Shown piece after piece: positions 1 to 8,153 of a stretch of DNA of 47,638 bases. This DNA comes from Acidobacteriota bacterium (GTDB taxonomy: Bacteria > Acidobacteriota > Terriglobia > Acidiferrales > UBA7541): contig QHYS01000062.1 of NCBI GenBank assembly GCA_003223325.1, forward strand, positions 11,618-59,255. The letters are read 5' to 3'. A model generated the notes under the pieces. It was not told the DNA's origin. It saw only the letters and a program-made list of their open reading frames with translations, and searched no databases. A program made the position numbers and the translations under genes. Numbering within the stretch: position 1 is the stretch's first letter; each line of letters opens with the position of its first letter.

Positions 1-241
1 GAAAGCCGGATTCGTCATCTCCTATATTTCGTTATTCCCGCGGCCGACGCCGCTTCCCGGCGATGTAGGCTCATGGCTGGAAAGCTTCGCGGAAAACTTC
101 TTGCGCGCGCTGCCCCTCGCCGAGAGGGCTGCATACATCGAGGAAGTGCGGGAGGCACTGCGCCCGAAACTATGCGATACGGGCGGCAACTGGACCGGCG
201 ATTACGTTCGGCTGCGATTCGCGGCCCAGAAGCCGCGGTGA
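1..241 (+). CDS. C-terminal end of a class I SAM-dependent methyltransferase (partial)
   Basis: An open frame enters from the left edge (first full codon at base 2) and ends at TGA 239–241. About 79 residues are visible. They resemble the C-terminal part of trans-aconitate methyltransferase (Tam)-like proteins: an RPTPLPG turn, then an amphipathic helix (WLESFAENFLRALP), EEVREALRPKL, and a closing W-T-G-D-Y-V-R-L-R-F strand. The SAM-binding N-terminal half lies outside the window, so the substrate cannot be judged. It points toward mqnC, which is on the opposite strand. Family assignment is from remembered sequence similarity. Confidence 0.7.
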   Translation, partial: KAGFVISYISLFPRPTPLPGDVGSWLESFAENFLRALPLAERAAYIEEVREALRPKLCDTGGNWTGDYVRLRFAAQKPR

Positions 242-356
242 CAAATGAGACTTCTTGGGAACGAAAAAGCTCGCAGATTCCTCGTCGTCGCCACTTATCG
301 CGGTTGCCACAGCGCAAGTCCACGGTATGTGGAACTTGCGCGCTAAATTCCACAGT

Positions 357-1463
357 TCACGCGGGAAGGGCCGAATTTGCGACGGCGGCAGCCGAATCTG
401 CATGCCCGGCGACGGCTGCAAAATTTTCCTTCTTCAGGTAATAACAGCGGTAGAGCGTGTCGCGTTGCACGGGCCGATAGCCAGCATCAGAAATGATGCG
501 CCGCAATTCGGCCTCATTGGTGCGATTGCGCACGCCTGCGGCGTAGGCGACGTTTTCTTCGATCAGGATGCTGCCGACGTCGTCGGCGCCGAACTGCAAG
601 CCAATCTGGCAAATTTTGATTCCGGGGGTCAGCCAGCTCGACTGGATGTGGTCGATATTGTCTAGATAAAGCCGGCTGATGGCCAACGTCTTCAAGTAAT
701 CCGCTGCGGTCGCTTCCGGAACGCGTTTGCCGAGCGAGGTATTCTCGGGTGCAAAAATCCAGGGAATGAACGCGGTGAATCCGCCGGTGTCTTCCTGAAT
801 GCGGCGGATGCGCTCGAAATGATTGACGCGATGGCGATACTCTTCGCCGCAGCCAAACATCATCGTGGCAGTGGTGCGCAGTCCCAGCGCGTGCGCGGTG
901 CGATGCATCTGCTCCCATTCATCGGCAGTACACTTCAGGCGCGAGATGCGATGCCGGATTTCGTCGTCAAGGATTTCCGCACCGCCGCCCGGAATCGAGC
1001 CCAGGCCCGCATCGCGCAGCCGCGCGATGGTATCCCTTACGGTAAGGCCCGAGACTTCGGCGATGCAGAGCACTTCCGGCGCCGAAAAACAATGCAAGTG
1101 AATCTGCGGGAAGCTCTGCTTGATGGAGCGCAGCAGATTTTCGTAGTAGTCGATGCGCAGATCGGGATGCAGTCCGCCCTGCATGAGAATGCCGGTGCCA
1201 CCGAGGGCTATGGTCTCTTCGATTTTTTGCAGGATCGTGTCCAGTGAAAGGACGTAACCTTCCTTCGAGCCGAGCGGCCGGTAGAAGGCGCAGAAGGAGC
1301 AATATTCGGTGCAGAAATTCGTGTAGTTGATATTGCGATCGATCTGGTAGCTGGCTACGCGCGGGTCATTTTGCTTTTTGCGCAATTGATTTGCGGCCAT
1401 GCCGATGCCGATCAGGTCATAGGAACGGAAGAGATCGAGCGCTTCCTGCCGGGAGAGGCTCAT
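357..1463 (-). CDS. mqnC: Cyclic dehypoxanthinyl futalosine synthase (radical SAM)
   Basis: A radical SAM enzyme of the futalosine route to menaquinone. MqnC cyclises dehypoxanthinyl futalosine in the cytoplasm. The cluster motif is CTEYCSFCAFYR (C51, C55, C58), the CxxxCxxC form typical of MqnC/CofH relatives. GGTGILMQGGLHPDL and SIPGGGAEIL follow as SAM- and substrate-site loops. Length (368 aa) fits the family. The last ~25 residues are Ala-rich and probably dispensable. The ATG lies 5 bases after the mqnA stop, so the two are co-transcribed. MqnE, which has a different cysteine motif, is the main alternative; the EYCSFCAFYR form favours MqnC. Confidence 0.9.
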   Translation of the reverse strand: MSLSRQEALDLFRSYDLIGIGMAANQLRKKQNDPRVASYQIDRNINYTNFCTEYCSFCAFYRPLGSKEGYVLSLDTILQKIEETIALGGTGILMQGGLHPDLRIDYYENLLRSIKQSFPQIHLHCFSAPEVLCIAEVSGLTVRDTIARLRDAGLGSIPGGGAEILDDEIRHRISRLKCTADEWEQMHRTAHALGLRTTATMMFGCGEEYRHRVNHFERIRRIQEDTGGFTAFIPWIFAPENTSLGKRVPEATAADYLKTLAISRLYLDNIDHIQSSWLTPGIKICQIGLQFGADDVGSILIEENVAYAAGVRNRTNEAELRRIISDAGYRPVQRDTLYRCYYLKKENFAAVAGHADSAAAVANSALPA

Positions 1464-1467
1464 GGAT

Positions 1468-2409
1468 TCAGCGGCTTCCTTGCGCGCTCTCAGCGTGCTC
1501 GGCGACTTCTCTATGCCGGACAGCTGCGAATTCGATGGGCTTGGCTCGCGGGATTAGTCCGGTGGCGGCGCATTCACGAAAATAATGTTCGAGGCCTTCG
1601 AGATTCGCTGTGTCGAGCGAAAAATCGATGTTGTCGCGCAGATAAATTTCGACATCGCGCGGCGCCAGTTCCAGTTTCAGCGCCGCAGCTTCGGCAATCT
1701 CGCCGATACGCACGAGGCCATATTCTTTGGAAGCGAGAAAATCGGCAACCACGTCCGGAGTGATGAGTTCGCGGCATCCCACCCAAATCGCCAGAACGCA
1801 GGGCTTGCCGGTCATCTGGCGCCACTGCTCGGCAACGTCATAGACGAAAAGCGTATCGACGCCCGGGACGGGCGCCTCGTCCTTGTCAGAAAGCAAATCA
1901 CTGCCACAACATCCTTTCGCGTCCGGGGCTTTCGCTAACAGCGCATCGACCTTCAGGCGAATGCGCAGAGCCGGATCGCCGATCAGCAGGGCGGCATCGG
2001 CTTCCGCTAACATGGCCGCAGGATCCGGCGGGGCGTCGATAAATTCCGGCGCGATGCGCCAAAATCCTTTGCACAGCAGGCGCGTGAGCGCGACGGAGCT
2101 GCGCGAGTTTGTGTCCAGGGCGATGCGTTTGGCCTGTTCGATCGGTTTTTTCGCCAGCACCAGAATGCTGCGCACTTCGCGCTTGGCGGCCACGGCCATT
2201 TCCGGCAGCACCACCATGCCCTCCATGCGCTGATATTCGATGGCCGGAATGATAGCCACATCGACCTGACCAGAACGCAGCGCTTCGGCGCAAAGCGAAG
2301 GCACGGTGAAGGAGAGATTGTAGCGACCCTGAAGAGGCCCGTCGGTGAAGCCCCAAACCAGCGGCGCCGTATTCAAGAATTCGACGATCGAGATACGCAG
2401 TTTGCTCAT
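1468..2409 (-). CDS. mqnA: Chorismate dehydratase of the futalosine pathway
   Basis: MqnA removes water from chorismate to give 3-enolpyruvoyl-benzoate, the first committed step of futalosine menaquinone synthesis. The protein is a periplasmic-binding-protein-like fold without a signal peptide. It opens with LRISIVEFLNTAPLVWGF and has the usual DVAIIPAIEY, ALDTNSRSSVALTRLL and ALLIGDPAL blocks. At 313 aa it is longer than many MqnA proteins because of an insert around residues 155–180 (KGCCGSDLLSDKDEAPVPG). It is followed at once by mqnC. The pair suggests menaquinone-based respiration; the remaining mqn genes are not in the window. Confidence 0.9.
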   Translation of the reverse strand: MSKLRISIVEFLNTAPLVWGFTDGPLQGRYNLSFTVPSLCAEALRSGQVDVAIIPAIEYQRMEGMVVLPEMAVAAKREVRSILVLAKKPIEQAKRIALDTNSRSSVALTRLLCKGFWRIAPEFIDAPPDPAAMLAEADAALLIGDPALRIRLKVDALLAKAPDAKGCCGSDLLSDKDEAPVPGVDTLFVYDVAEQWRQMTGKPCVLAIWVGCRELITPDVVADFLASKEYGLVRIGEIAEAAALKLELAPRDVEIYLRDNIDFSLDTANLEGLEHYFRECAATGLIPRAKPIEFAAVRHREVAEHAESAQGSR

Positions 2410-2501
2410 GGGCTCTTTTATGCGCTGCGAGATCCCGCAGTGGCGAGACGTTCGAGCGCCGGATTACCCTCAGACTCCGGGGTCGCAATTAAGAATCGCC
2501 C

Positions 2502-2510
2502 ACTATAGCA
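2502..2510 (-). promoter_or_regulatory. Possible extended -10 promoter for mqnA-mqnC
   Basis: On the minus strand the bases read TGCTATAGT, an extended -10 (TGn plus TATAGT, five of six matches). No clear -35 is seen, as is normal for extended -10 promoters. It would leave a 5' untranslated leader of roughly 85–90 bases before the mqnA ATG. The call rests on this one motif. Confidence 0.35.
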
Positions 2511-2601
2511 CATGGGTTAAGCTCGCGATTGCCCCTGAGGTATCCAGGATGCCCGCCTGAAGGGCGCCACATCGGGAATCTCGATGGAGTAATGCCGCGT
2601 G

Positions 2602-3282
2602 TCAGCGGGTGCCTTTGTAATCGACGAAGAGGTCGGGAAATTGTTGTTTCAAAGCTGCGATCTTGGGCAAGTCGCAGATTTGAATATAGGCATGGTCCGG
2701 GTTCTTCAGTGCAAAATCCTGGTGATAGTCCTCCGCCCGGTAGAAAGCCTTCAGTGGGGTGACCTCCGTAACGATACGAGCCGGGAACACCTTGGCGGCG
2801 TCGAGCTCTGCGATGTATGCCGTGGCAATGCGCTTTTGTTTGTCATTCACGTAAAAGATCGCGGAGCGGTACGAAGTGCCGACGTCGGGTCCCTGTCGGT
2901 TGAGTTGCGTCGGATCGTGAGCCACGGAAAAAAAGATGCGAAGCAGCTGGCCATACGTGATTCTGGCAGGATCGTAGATCACTTCGACAGATTCCGCGTG
3001 GCCGGTGGTCTCGGTGATCACTTGCTGGTAAGTTGCGGTCTCGGCAGAACCGCCGGCGTAGCCCGCCGTAGTGCGGAGCACACCTTTGACGCGCTCAAAG
3101 ACGGCCTGAGTTCCCCAAAAGCAGCCGCCCGCAAACACCGCCGTCTGCATTCCTGTGGCGCCGGCGAGCGGTGCGTCCAGCTTGGCCGGAGGAATCGGCG
3201 CATTCGCCGCGTTTCCAGAAACGGCCATGATAAAGATTGTAAGGCCGAGGGTCAGAAATGGGACAAGCAGGCGGGCGGGCAT
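2602..3282 (-). CDS. msrA: Peptide methionine sulfoxide reductase A, exported form
   Basis: Reduces methionine-S-sulfoxide in proteins. The catalytic motif GGCFWG is present (nucleophile C54 from the chosen start), followed by the family blocks GYAGGS, TGHAESVEV and DVGTSYRSAIFY. The start at 3282 is chosen because GAGGAGG lies a few bases before this ATG; an upstream in-frame start has no such site. The new N-terminus (MPARLLVPFLTLGLTIFIMA) is a hydrophobic signal peptide, so the enzyme probably works in the periplasm. No msrB is fused or adjacent. The C-terminal resolving cysteines found in some MsrA proteins are not evident (the end is VDYKGTR). Confidence 0.92.
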   Translation of the reverse strand: MPARLLVPFLTLGLTIFIMAVSGNAANAPIPPAKLDAPLAGATGMQTAVFAGGCFWGTQAVFERVKGVLRTTAGYAGGSAETATYQQVITETTGHAESVEVIYDPARITYGQLLRIFFSVAHDPTQLNRQGPDVGTSYRSAIFYVNDKQKRIATAYIAELDAAKVFPARIVTEVTPLKAFYRAEDYHQDFALKNPDHAYIQICDLPKIAALKQQFPDLFVDYKGTR

Positions 3283-3351
3283 AAGGGCCTCCTCGAGTGG
3301 AATCTCTATTCCATTCTCCACTATACAGCAGGTCCGATTACGCTGGCGTCA

Positions 3352-4151
3352 CTACTCTTTCGCGGGTGTCCCCTTCCCGAGGATATGCGCGACGTCCTGG
3401 TTGTTCTCGATACAGAAGTACTCCATGATTTCGGTGTTCTGAAGCAGGGGCGATTGCCCATACATCGTGAACGGCCGGGCATAAGCGCCGGGATCGTCAA
3501 TGGTGACCTCGTAGTCTAGGTGCCCTGAATCAGGGCGCCGATAGCGCTCGATTACGTGCAGCTTCTCCGTATGCGGGTGGCCGATCCCATCAAACCAAAA
3601 CTTGTCGTTGAATCCCACTGTGTCGACGACCAGCGTGTCTCCCTGCCATGTACCTCTCGAATCGCCGAACCAAGTGGGATCCAGGTCCTTGGGGTGGCCG
3701 CTGCCGTCCAGGAAGATCTGCCGGTAGGTATGCACGTTCCCTTCGATCAGGAAGAGGATGAGCTTAGGGGTCTGGATAATCTTGAACGGAAACGGAGACT
3801 GGCGTGGGATGCCCGAGGGCAGGCAACTCGCATTCGGGTCGTCTTTCGACAGCCGCTCCCTGGTGAGCTTGATAGCCCATGGCTGTAACGGGAGCTTCTC
3901 GCCGGGTTTGAGGGCGTTCGAAATATCACCCATAAACTTGGGCTCCGGCCCCCAAAGTCCGGACAGGTCTGGCTTGCCATCGGCGACTTGGCCTTCAGGC
4001 GTTCCAGGCTGCGCATCGGTACGCCTCCGCCCGCTGGATTGACACCTGCCGGTTCAGGTTGGCCCTGGGCGAAGGCAGAGGTCACTGAGAGAACCAAAAA
4101 GATCGCCAGGGAGAGCGCAGTCAGCATGGAGCAAGCAAGATCCCTTCTCAT
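3352..4151 (-). pseudogene. Secreted DUF6152-partner protein, broken by a frameshift
   Basis: The first frame, from ATG 4151, gives a clear signal peptide (SLAIFLVLSVTSAFAQ) and a short linker. It then runs on as nonsense. The continuation is in another frame: TDAQPGTPEGQVADGKPD, LSGLWGPEPKF, then about 193 residues ending at 3352. That part has the motifs of a secreted Acidobacteria family often found beside DUF6152 genes (WFGDSRGTWQGDTLVVDT, HVIERYRR). The two frames overlap between about 4010 and 4060, so one or two bases lost or gained there would restore a protein of about 266 aa. The ATG overlaps the DUF6152 stop (ATGA) and is preceded by GGAGG, showing the gene was once coupled. Real mutation and sequencing error cannot be told apart here. 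Function is unknown. Confidence 0.7.
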
Positions 4152-4555
4152 TGGGCTCCTCCTTGCTCGGCCGCTATTCCGGCCACCATCTTCCGGCCGT
4201 CGGAGAGCGTAACGGTTCTGGCATTGGCCATCTTGGTGCCGTCTTTGGCAGGGGCGACGAATATGCTGACCTCATCGCCGACTTTGAGGATATCTCTGGT
4301 CCAGCCCAACCGCCGAAGCGCGTTGGGGCTGGCGAGTTCCAGGTTCCAATTGGTGACTTTTCCGCTCGTGTCTTTTACATCGACATAGAAACGGGCGTGA
4401 GGGTTGGTCCACTCGACTTTGGTCACCACGCCGCGCAGGGTCGTCGACTTGCTGGGATCATATTGGGCTACGAACGCATGATGAGCGACCGCGGGGATCA
4501 CGACAACGAGCAAACCAAGAACGCCGACCAACATACCGAGCTTATCTTTTCCCAT
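4148..4555 (-). CDS. DUF6152 family exported protein
   Basis: A 135-aa protein with a signal peptide (MLVGVLGLLVVVIPAVAHHA). The mature part matches DUF6152: HHAFVAQYDPSKSTTLRG, VTKVEWTNPHARFYVDV, ASPNALRRLGWTRD, and ANARTVTLSDGRKM. It looks like a small OB-like beta-barrel domain in the periplasm. Function is not known; relatives are numerous in Acidobacteria, usually beside the kind of protein encoded just downstream. GGAGG lies six to seven bases before the ATG. The stop overlaps the next gene's ATG. Confidence 0.85.
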   Translation of the reverse strand: MGKDKLGMLVGVLGLLVVVIPAVAHHAFVAQYDPSKSTTLRGVVTKVEWTNPHARFYVDVKDTSGKVTNWNLELASPNALRRLGWTRDILKVGDEVSIFVAPAKDGTKMANARTVTLSDGRKMVAGIAAEQGGAQ

Positions 4556-4687
4556 GGCACGCCTCCGGCCTCGGATTAGCTCAAAGCAAAAGTTTCAGCG
4601 CGAATTGGATTGCCGAAGTTCTTTTTGATTCGGACAATTACTCCCGGAGTTCTACTTTTGATTCTCGAGGCCCACTCTTGTACACGG

Positions 4688-4716
4688 TTATTACGATTTT
4701 CAGAGCCAATTGTCAA
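4688..4716 (-). promoter_or_regulatory. Possible sigma-70 promoter for the DUF6152 unit
   Basis: Minus strand: a perfect TTGACA (4711–4716) then 17 bases and TAATAA (4688–4693). The -35 is ideal and the -10 is weak (three of six matches). It lies in an AT-richer intergenic stretch (4556–4839) that otherwise holds no convincing gene. Start of transcription would be about 125 bases before the DUF6152 ATG. Confidence 0.35.
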
Positions 4717-4839
4717 CCAGTTTGCCGCTTTGGGCCTCTTTGGACGGGCGTTCCAGCCCGAATTGTGACCGCACAAGATAGACGTGACCCCTGAATTCTT
4801 TTGGAACAGATCTTATAAGAGAGCTAATTTCTGAAGTGG

Positions 4840-5481
4840 CTAAGGGCTTTGGCGATAGGCAATATTTAGCCCTTTTCCGATGGGTATGGTAACGGAGGAG
4901 AAGCCCACCAGGCCAGCAACAAAATTCAGGTAGTCGGCAATTTCTTCGGGATGTGAGAGAACATTATCAGCCAGCAGGAGTACATCGGGTTTAAGTTTCG
5001 GTATTAGAATCTCGAGCTGTTCGGGCGCGCTGATGCGGTCGGCATCGAAAAAGACGCAATCGAAAGGCCCTTCAAGTGTTCTAACTGTGGCGGAGGCCTC
5101 GCCCCCCAGGAGAGTTACAGAATTCAGCAGACCTGCTCGCATTAGGTTTTTGCGGGCCATTTCCAGCTTCAGGGGGTTGCGCTCGATACTCACCAGCCGG
5201 CATTTCGTTCGAGAGCACAGTGCATCCGCCAACCAAATCGTGCTGTAACCATTGGATGTACCGATCTCCAAGATGCTTTGCCGGTGGGTTGCGCGAACGA
5301 GAATATGAAGCAGAGCGGCAGTTTCTGGCTCGAGGTTCAACATCTTTCGTTTACGGTCGGTTTCGCGTTGATCATTTTCTTTGCCAAAACGCTCTATTTC
5401 GAAGAGGAGCGCAGCGAGCTCCCGGTCGAGATTCATATCGGGCTTCGCATTAGGGGAGAAGGGCACCGGCCAAATCTCCAC
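4840..5481 (-). CDS. Class I SAM-dependent O-methyltransferase
   Basis: A 213-aa protein with a Rossmann-type SAM site, ILEIGTSNGYSTIWLA (about residues 70–85), then LVSIERNPLKLEMARKNL, and FDCVFFDADR, where D residues bind metal in catechol-type O-methyltransferases. LLLADNVLSHPEEIADYL matches the family's second metal/substrate segment. It would transfer a methyl group to a small hydroxylated acceptor; the acceptor is unknown. The start shown is GTG 5481. An internal ATG at 5436 is equally possible, and neither has a strong ribosome site. It is divergent from the GlcG gene. Confidence 0.8.
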   Translation of the reverse strand: MEIWPVPFSPNAKPDMNLDRELAALLFEIERFGKENDQRETDRKRKMLNLEPETAALLHILVRATHRQSILEIGTSNGYSTIWLADALCSRTKCRLVSIERNPLKLEMARKNLMRAGLLNSVTLLGGEASATVRTLEGPFDCVFFDADRISAPEQLEILIPKLKPDVLLLADNVLSHPEEIADYLNFVAGLVGFSSVTIPIGKGLNIAYRQSP

Positions 5482-5674
5482 GGGGATGCTTCTGCAGTGA
5501 GCCAGCCTAAGGATACTACGTCATTCCTCAGCTGATGCGATGATTGCGCGCCGATTAGACTCTCTGCCCACGGATGTAGCACTTTTTCCATTCGCATAGC
5601 CTACCGCCAAGGCGAATTGACACAGCCGGCCGGGCGGAGCAAACTTGTTCGGCAAAAGGCAGGGGAGGAGAAAA

Positions 5675-6826
5675 ATGAGACTTCGTTTCGTGACATTGGG
5701 ATTGGCGGCGGCACTGATCGCGCTCGGCGGGGCGTTTGCTCAAAACGTGCCGGAGCAATTGGTCTTGAGCGGCAAAGCCGCCGAAAAGATTCAGGATTTC
5801 ACCACTATCAATCTGGCTACCGCGGAGCGCATTGCGGAGTCGTGCGAGAAGGCCGCAACCGCGCAAGGCGTGCAGATCAGCATCATGGTGCTCGATCATG
5901 ACGGCAACCATGTTTATTTTGATCGCATGGACGGTCAGGGCTATCTGAATATCATCACGGCCGACATGAAGGCGCGCACAGCGCTCATGACTCGCGCACC
6001 GAGCAAGCTGGTTATGAACCGGGTGATCCAGGATCCAAACGCGGAACTTCAGCTGATACAACTCGGCGAATTTGCGAATTCCGGCGGGCTTCCCGTCGTG
6101 GTCAACAAACAATTGATCGGCGTGGTCGGCGTCGGCGGGTCCGCGCCGCACCCGCCCGTTTGGAGCGATGAGATTTGCGGTCACAAGGCACTGGAGGAGG
6201 TGATCGGTCCGTCGGTGGCGCCGCTGGTTGAGGACCTACCGCCTCGGCAGAACCCTAATCCTGGGAATGCGCCAGTTCCGAAGTTTGCGACTGCCAACCC
6301 ACCCAAAACGGCGCTACCAGCCGAATATGTAGTCGGCGGCAAAGGCGCGGGTAACGTTTTCGACGGCAATCAGATTTCGCTGGCAGCCGCAAAGAAGATC
6401 GCCCGCGTCTGCCGCGACTGGGCGGCCTCGAAGGGCGGCACGGCGTCGATCTACGTCCTCGATAATGCCGGCGAATTCGTTCACATGGAGCGGATGGACG
6501 GCCAGATCTTCAATAACATCCGCACGGCGTTGTTGAAGGCGCAGACCTCGCTGAAGACGCGCCAGCCAACATCCATTGCGAACGCGCAGCTCAAGAACAA
6601 TCCGGCCGGGATTGCGCGGCAAACCACATATTTCAATCTCTTCACAAACTCCGGCGGCATCCCGATCGTTGTGGACGGGCAGATGATCGGCGCCGTCGGC
6701 GTGGGCGGCGGCGCGGGTGGGGGAGATGAGAATTGCGCCATCGAGGGGCTGAAGGCGACCTTCGGCGAGCACGTTACGCTGCCAGTCTATCCGACGACGG
6801 CGACCGAGGCGGGACCCCGGGGCTAA
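5675..6826 (+). CDS. Secreted protein with two GlcG/HbpS (DUF336) domains
   Basis: Signal peptide RLRFVTLGLAAALIALGGAFAQ, then two homologous domains. The first (about residues 45–175) and second (about 240–365) share the pattern TAERIAE/AAKKIAR, ISIMVLDHDGN/ASIYVLDNAGE, RMDGQ, K(A)RTAL/KAQTSL, SGGLPVV/SGGIPIV and GVVGVGGSA/GAVGVGGGA. The GlcG/HbpS family includes haem-binding sensors; the role of this tandem form is unknown. A Pro/Asn-rich linker (LPPRQNPNPGNAPVP) separates the domains. The start at 5675 is chosen for the strong GGGGAGGAG a few bases upstream and because the signal peptide begins there. About 383 aa. Confidence 0.85.
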   Translation: MRLRFVTLGLAAALIALGGAFAQNVPEQLVLSGKAAEKIQDFTTINLATAERIAESCEKAATAQGVQISIMVLDHDGNHVYFDRMDGQGYLNIITADMKARTALMTRAPSKLVMNRVIQDPNAELQLIQLGEFANSGGLPVVVNKQLIGVVGVGGSAPHPPVWSDEICGHKALEEVIGPSVAPLVEDLPPRQNPNPGNAPVPKFATANPPKTALPAEYVVGGKGAGNVFDGNQISLAAAKKIARVCRDWAASKGGTASIYVLDNAGEFVHMERMDGQIFNNIRTALLKAQTSLKTRQPTSIANAQLKNNPAGIARQTTYFNLFTNSGGIPIVVDGQMIGAVGVGGGAGGGDENCAIEGLKATFGEHVTLPVYPTTATEAGPRG

Positions 6827-6850
6827 GATCGCTGCAGCCCGTGGAAAACG

Positions 6851-6889
6851 GCGCGCGCTGGGGATCGGTTCTCTACAACTAGCGCGCGC
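6851..6889. terminator. Inverted repeat between convergent genes
   Basis: GCGCGCGCT at 6851–6859 and its exact complement AGCGCGCGC at 6881–6889 frame a 21-base loop. On the minus strand the stem is followed by CGTTTTCC, so it could end the MBL hydrolase transcript. On the plus strand only AAAAGC follows. It sits between the ends of two convergent genes, where terminators are expected. The T-tract is short. Confidence 0.45.
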
Positions 6890-6929
6890 AAAAGCTGCTG
6901 CTAGAAGAATTGACTTCCCGGACCGGAAA

Positions 6930-7904
6930 TCAGTCGGGTTCGGAGTAGAATCGCGCGACGGCATCTGCGATCCAGCCGGGATTCTCCCAGTCCGGATATT
7001 TCAGCTGAAATTCCGGCGACAGCAACTGTAGGGCCTCTTTGGAAGATTTTCCCTGAGCCTTGAGTTCGGCGACGCGTGATTGTAGTCCTTTCAGGTAAGA
7101 CTGTTCCTTGCTGACAAGTCCGGCATCACCGACCTCGCCGTGTCCTGGCACAATCGTGACCTCGAACTGATTCAAGATGGCCAGCCAATTCTTCCCGCTC
7201 GCGTCTGGGTCGGGAAAGATAGGGAAAAAGCGGTTGAGCACCACATCGCCCGTGAAGAGAACTTTATCCTCCTCGATGTAGATGGCCGTATCTCCTCGCG
7301 TGTGTGCGGGCCCGACCCAAAACAACCGAGCTTTCACTCCGCCCAAATCGAGTTTCATCTCGTGGTCGAAGAGGATATCGGGCGGACGGGGCTTGACCTC
7401 CTGCAACAGGGCTTTGATTTCTGGAGTGCGATTACTGAAATTACGTATAAATTCGGGCTGTTTGTGAACTACCTCTTCCTGCTGCACTTCGGAGCGAATT
7501 ACCCTGGCGCTTGGCGGGAACGCCTGAGCGCCCGTGACATGCTCCGGATGGAAATGCGTGGTCGTGAGATACAGATCGGCATTCTTGCTGACCTTGGCAA
7601 GTTCGCGGAGGACGACTTGTCCATTCCTCGGTCCCATGCCAGCATCCACCACCAGCGTCGCACGGCTTCCAACAATGATGCCGATATTCGGAACAAGATT
7701 CACACGCCCGTCCGGAATCACATAGACATGGTCAGATACTCGGACGGTTTTGTGTTCCTGCACCAGAGGCGCGGGTTGGCTCTGATTGTGACCGAGCGGG
7801 GCCGTCTCCTGCGCTTTGCCTGCAAGAGCGGATGCGCAGATGAGTCCGAATAACGCAACGATGAACCTAGTTGCTGACCGACGACGTTGGAGAAACGAAG
7901 CCAT
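6930..7904 (-). CDS. Exported MBL-fold metallo-hydrolase with HxHxEH motif
   Basis: A metallo-beta-lactamase-fold hydrolase of about 324 aa. The signal peptide is RFIVALFGLICASALAGKAQ. The zinc site reads THFHPEHVTG (H117, H119, E121, H122), then H in GPAHTRGDT, D in LFTGDVVLN and H in VPGHGEVG. The usual Asp of HxHxDH is Glu, as seen in some quinoprotein-relay and glyoxalase-like relatives. The start at 7904 is chosen because GAGAGGA precedes this ATG and the signal peptide begins there; the longer upstream frame is GC-rich noise. The substrate is unknown. Confidence 0.85.
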   Translation of the reverse strand: MASFLQRRRSATRFIVALFGLICASALAGKAQETAPLGHNQSQPAPLVQEHKTVRVSDHVYVIPDGRVNLVPNIGIIVGSRATLVVDAGMGPRNGQVVLRELAKVSKNADLYLTTTHFHPEHVTGAQAFPPSARVIRSEVQQEEVVHKQPEFIRNFSNRTPEIKALLQEVKPRPPDILFDHEMKLDLGGVKARLFWVGPAHTRGDTAIYIEEDKVLFTGDVVLNRFFPIFPDPDASGKNWLAILNQFEVTIVPGHGEVGDAGLVSKEQSYLKGLQSRVAELKAQGKSSKEALQLLSPEFQLKYPDWENPGWIADAVARFYSEPD

Positions 7905-8153
7905 GGATTCCTCTCGGAAGCTATAGTGAAGTGCGACTCTGGTCCGGGGGTCAGGTCGCAGTATACACCCGAGCGCCTTCGTGGACCGCAACACCGCCGG
8001 AGAGACCGGAGAGATCCCTCGCTGGCACCCCAACGCGCGCAAAACCGGCTCGCGCCGGGGACCCCGCCTCGTTCCGGTTTGTCGCTCGGACCTAGATCCT
8101 AATCGAATCGCCGCTTGACAGGGGCGGTACGGTGCGGGTAGGTTCGCGGCGCT

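Noticed and set aside
4576-4776. 66-aa open frame on the minus strand upstream of DUF6152
   Set aside because: Basic, low-information sequence with no ribosome site. It overlaps the likely promoter region for the DUF6152 unit.
7905-8153. Possible regulatory RNA in the gap between the MBL gene and dprA remnant
   Set aside because: No stable paired structure, promoter or conserved motif could be made out by eye; GC-rich sequence only.
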